This document shows positions 6,642 through 7,979 of a stretch of DNA of 7,979 nt, one piece after another. A program made the translations under genes and the position numbers. The notes beneath the pieces were generated by a model. It had not been told where the DNA came from, did not search any database, and saw nothing but the letters and a program-made list of their open reading frames with translations. Each line of letters starts with the position of its first letter. The stretch's first letter is position 1. The stretch is from Pseudomonadota bacterium (GTDB lineage Bacteria; Pseudomonadota; Gammaproteobacteria; Burkholderiales; Ferrovaceae), in NCBI GenBank assembly GCA_021794775.1, contig JAJYQG010000107.1:1-7979 (forward strand). The letters are read 5' to 3'.

Positions 6642-7963
6642 TCGCTCGCTCCCTGTTGGGGCGAACCCTGCTGGTCACCGTATTGACGGTGCTGATCACC
6701 CACCTTGCCACGCTGCTGCTGTTCCAGCGGTTTTATGTTGCCCCCTTGATGCAACATACCATCGAAGACCGTGCCAACCATATCTTTTCCCTGATTGCCG
6801 CTCTTGAACATTTGCCCGCTTCGTCCCGTGGCGCCTTCATACGCGACTTTGATGACCGTGCCGGCGGGGTTCTCCAAAGCCAAGGCCCCGATGCCCAACA
6901 GGTGCATAGCCCCGAAGAATCCAGCCGCGTCTTCCTGCTTCAAAACCAGCTTCGCACCAAATACCCAGGAACCCAGGTGTGGATTACCGATCGCAGCGAC
7001 CGGCCCATCGTCTGGATTCCCCTCCATACCAGCCATGGAGATTTCTGGTACCTCACCCAACGACAAGGCTTTGACGCGGGTCTTCCCGAAAAATGGGCGC
7101 TGCTGCTGACGTTGGTGATTCTGCTCGGCATCACCAGCGTCTACTGGGCAATCCGCCGCATCAACCGCCCCTTGCAAAACCTGGCTCAAGCTGCCCACCG
7201 ACTGGCCACCGGCAATGCCATGCCCTTTGAAATCGCCACGGACATCCCCAGCGAAGTACGTGAGGTCAGCGAAGCTTTTCGCACCATGCAAGATGCTCTG
7301 CAACAGCTTGAATCCAATCGCACCATCATGCTGGCGGGCGTCTCCCACGACCTCAGAACCCCGCTGTCACGCCTGCGCCTGGCTCTCGAAATGCTCAAGC
7401 TCTCCGAGCGGCAAAGCATCGACCCGATGGTTCAGGATCTTGAGGAAATCGACAGGACCATCGACCAGTTTCTCGATTTCGCCCGCGATCATCCTCAGTA
7501 TTCGCTGCACAGTACCGACCTGACACCCTTGCTGCAAAGCTGCCGGGAACGCTTCGAGACCCGGGGCATTGCCGTTGCTTTGGAGGTATTCCAACCCGTT
7601 GCCCAAGTGCTGGTAAACGAACGGGCCATGGAGCGCGTCATCATCAACCTGCTGGAAAATGGCATCCGCTATGGTGCCCCGCCATTTGGCATGATCCTGT
7701 CCTCCGAAGGACACCATACCATCTTGCGCATCCGCGATCATGGCCCCGGCATTCCTGCCCAAGAAGTGAACCATCTCCTGCAGCCTTTTACGCGCCGAGA
7801 AGACTCGCGCCACGGCCCTCCAGGTTCGGGACTCGGGCTTGCCATCGTGTCGAGCATCGTTGCCATGCATCAAGGACATCTCAGCCTTGGCACAGCCTCC
7901 GGAGGAGGACTGGAGGTCGCCATCATGTTGCCGATTCACGTCGAATCCGGCGAAAATTCCTGA
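6638..7963 (+). CDS. envZ: EnvZ-type osmosensor histidine kinase
   Basis: An inner-membrane sensor kinase that phosphorylates and dephosphorylates OmpR. It has 441 residues (E. coli EnvZ has 450). Order of parts: first membrane segment about 10-33; periplasmic region about 34-152; second membrane segment about 153-171; HAMP linker about 172-225 (RRINRPLQNLAQAAHRL); dimerisation and phospho-acceptor helix with His237 in SHDLRTPLSRLRLALEML; then the ATPase domain with N box NLLENGIRYG (Asn341), G1 box DHGPGI (367-372) and G2 box GSGLGLAI (396-403). All catalytic motifs are complete, so both kinase and phosphatase activity are expected. The start has no Shine-Dalgarno site but overlaps the ompR stop as ATGA, so coupled translation is likely. 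The periplasmic part is about the size of E. coli's but not clearly similar by eye, so the stimulus cannot be inferred. Confidence 0.95.
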   Translation: MIARSLLGRTLLVTVLTVLITHLATLLLFQRFYVAPLMQHTIEDRANHIFSLIAALEHLPASSRGAFIRDFDDRAGGVLQSQGPDAQQVHSPEESSRVFLLQNQLRTKYPGTQVWITDRSDRPIVWIPLHTSHGDFWYLTQRQGFDAGLPEKWALLLTLVILLGITSVYWAIRRINRPLQNLAQAAHRLATGNAMPFEIATDIPSEVREVSEAFRTMQDALQQLESNRTIMLAGVSHDLRTPLSRLRLALEMLKLSERQSIDPMVQDLEEIDRTIDQFLDFARDHPQYSLHSTDLTPLLQSCRERFETRGIAVALEVFQPVAQVLVNERAMERVIINLLENGIRYGAPPFGMILSSEGHHTILRIRDHGPGIPAQEVNHLLQPFTRREDSRHGPPGSGLGLAIVSSIVAMHQGHLSLGTASGGGLEVAIMLPIHVESGENS

Positions 7964-7979
7964 ACATGACCCCGGGTCG

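Noticed and set aside
6608..7348. Long open frame on the - strand (246 codons) opposite envZ
   Set aside because: It lies wholly opposite ompR/envZ, which have complete domain matches. The predicted protein shows no recognisable domain, as expected for a shadow frame in GC-rich DNA.
7966..7979. ATG at 7966 just after the envZ stop, possible start of a further gene
   Set aside because: Fewer than five codons are visible before the window ends, with no Shine-Dalgarno site, so it cannot be supported.
1..7979. Search by eye for tRNA/rRNA genes, CRISPR repeats, insertion sequences, attachment sites and GC-hairpin/T-run terminators
   Set aside because: None was seen. Coding sequence fills nearly the whole window and the gaps are too short and lack T-runs.

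Overview
The window reads as one gene-dense stretch of a Gram-negative proteobacterial chromosome, most likely from a betaproteobacterium. Three things point there. The codon use is GC-rich. OmpR and EnvZ are full-length and of classical type. The run lplT-tsaB-rimI-family-4 uracil-DNA glycosylase, next to arnD-like/bcp/PIN-PhoH, is an arrangement I associate with that class. This assignment is an inference from gene content, not from a marker gene.

All nine genes lie on the + strand. Gaps are at most 45 bases, three junctions overlap by 4 bases, and I see no factor-independent terminator, so much of the window may be transcribed together with internal promoters. Left part (2-2704): the 3' part of an ArnD-like polysaccharide deacetylase (lipid A aminoarabinose branch), a Bcp/PrxQ peroxiredoxin with its own possible promoter, and a PIN-PhoH fusion ATPase. 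Middle part (2717-5883): LplT (lysophospholipid transporter), TsaB (t6A tRNA modification), RimI (protein N-terminal acetyltransferase) and an iron-sulfur uracil-DNA glycosylase. Right part (5910-7963): the OmpR response regulator and EnvZ histidine kinase, coupled through an ATGA overlap.

Functionally the middle and left genes are housekeeping: envelope lipid upkeep, peroxide detoxification, RNA and translation quality, and DNA repair. OmpR/EnvZ adds envelope signal sensing. Nothing looks recently acquired: there are no mobile elements, CRISPR arrays, tRNAs, rRNAs or broken genes, and no gene-free stretch longer than 45 bases.

The points most worth a second look are small ones. The glycosylase has an N-terminal extension that resembles the chi-binding N-terminus of the DNA polymerase III psi subunit (HolD), at a locus where other proteobacteria carry holD beside rimI. 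The Bcp protein lacks the usual resolving cysteine. The ompR start lacks a Shine-Dalgarno site, lies about 7 bases after a -10-like hexamer and sits inside overlapping inverted repeats. tsaB appears to start with TTG in a TTGA overlap. I found no convincing new multi-gene system.
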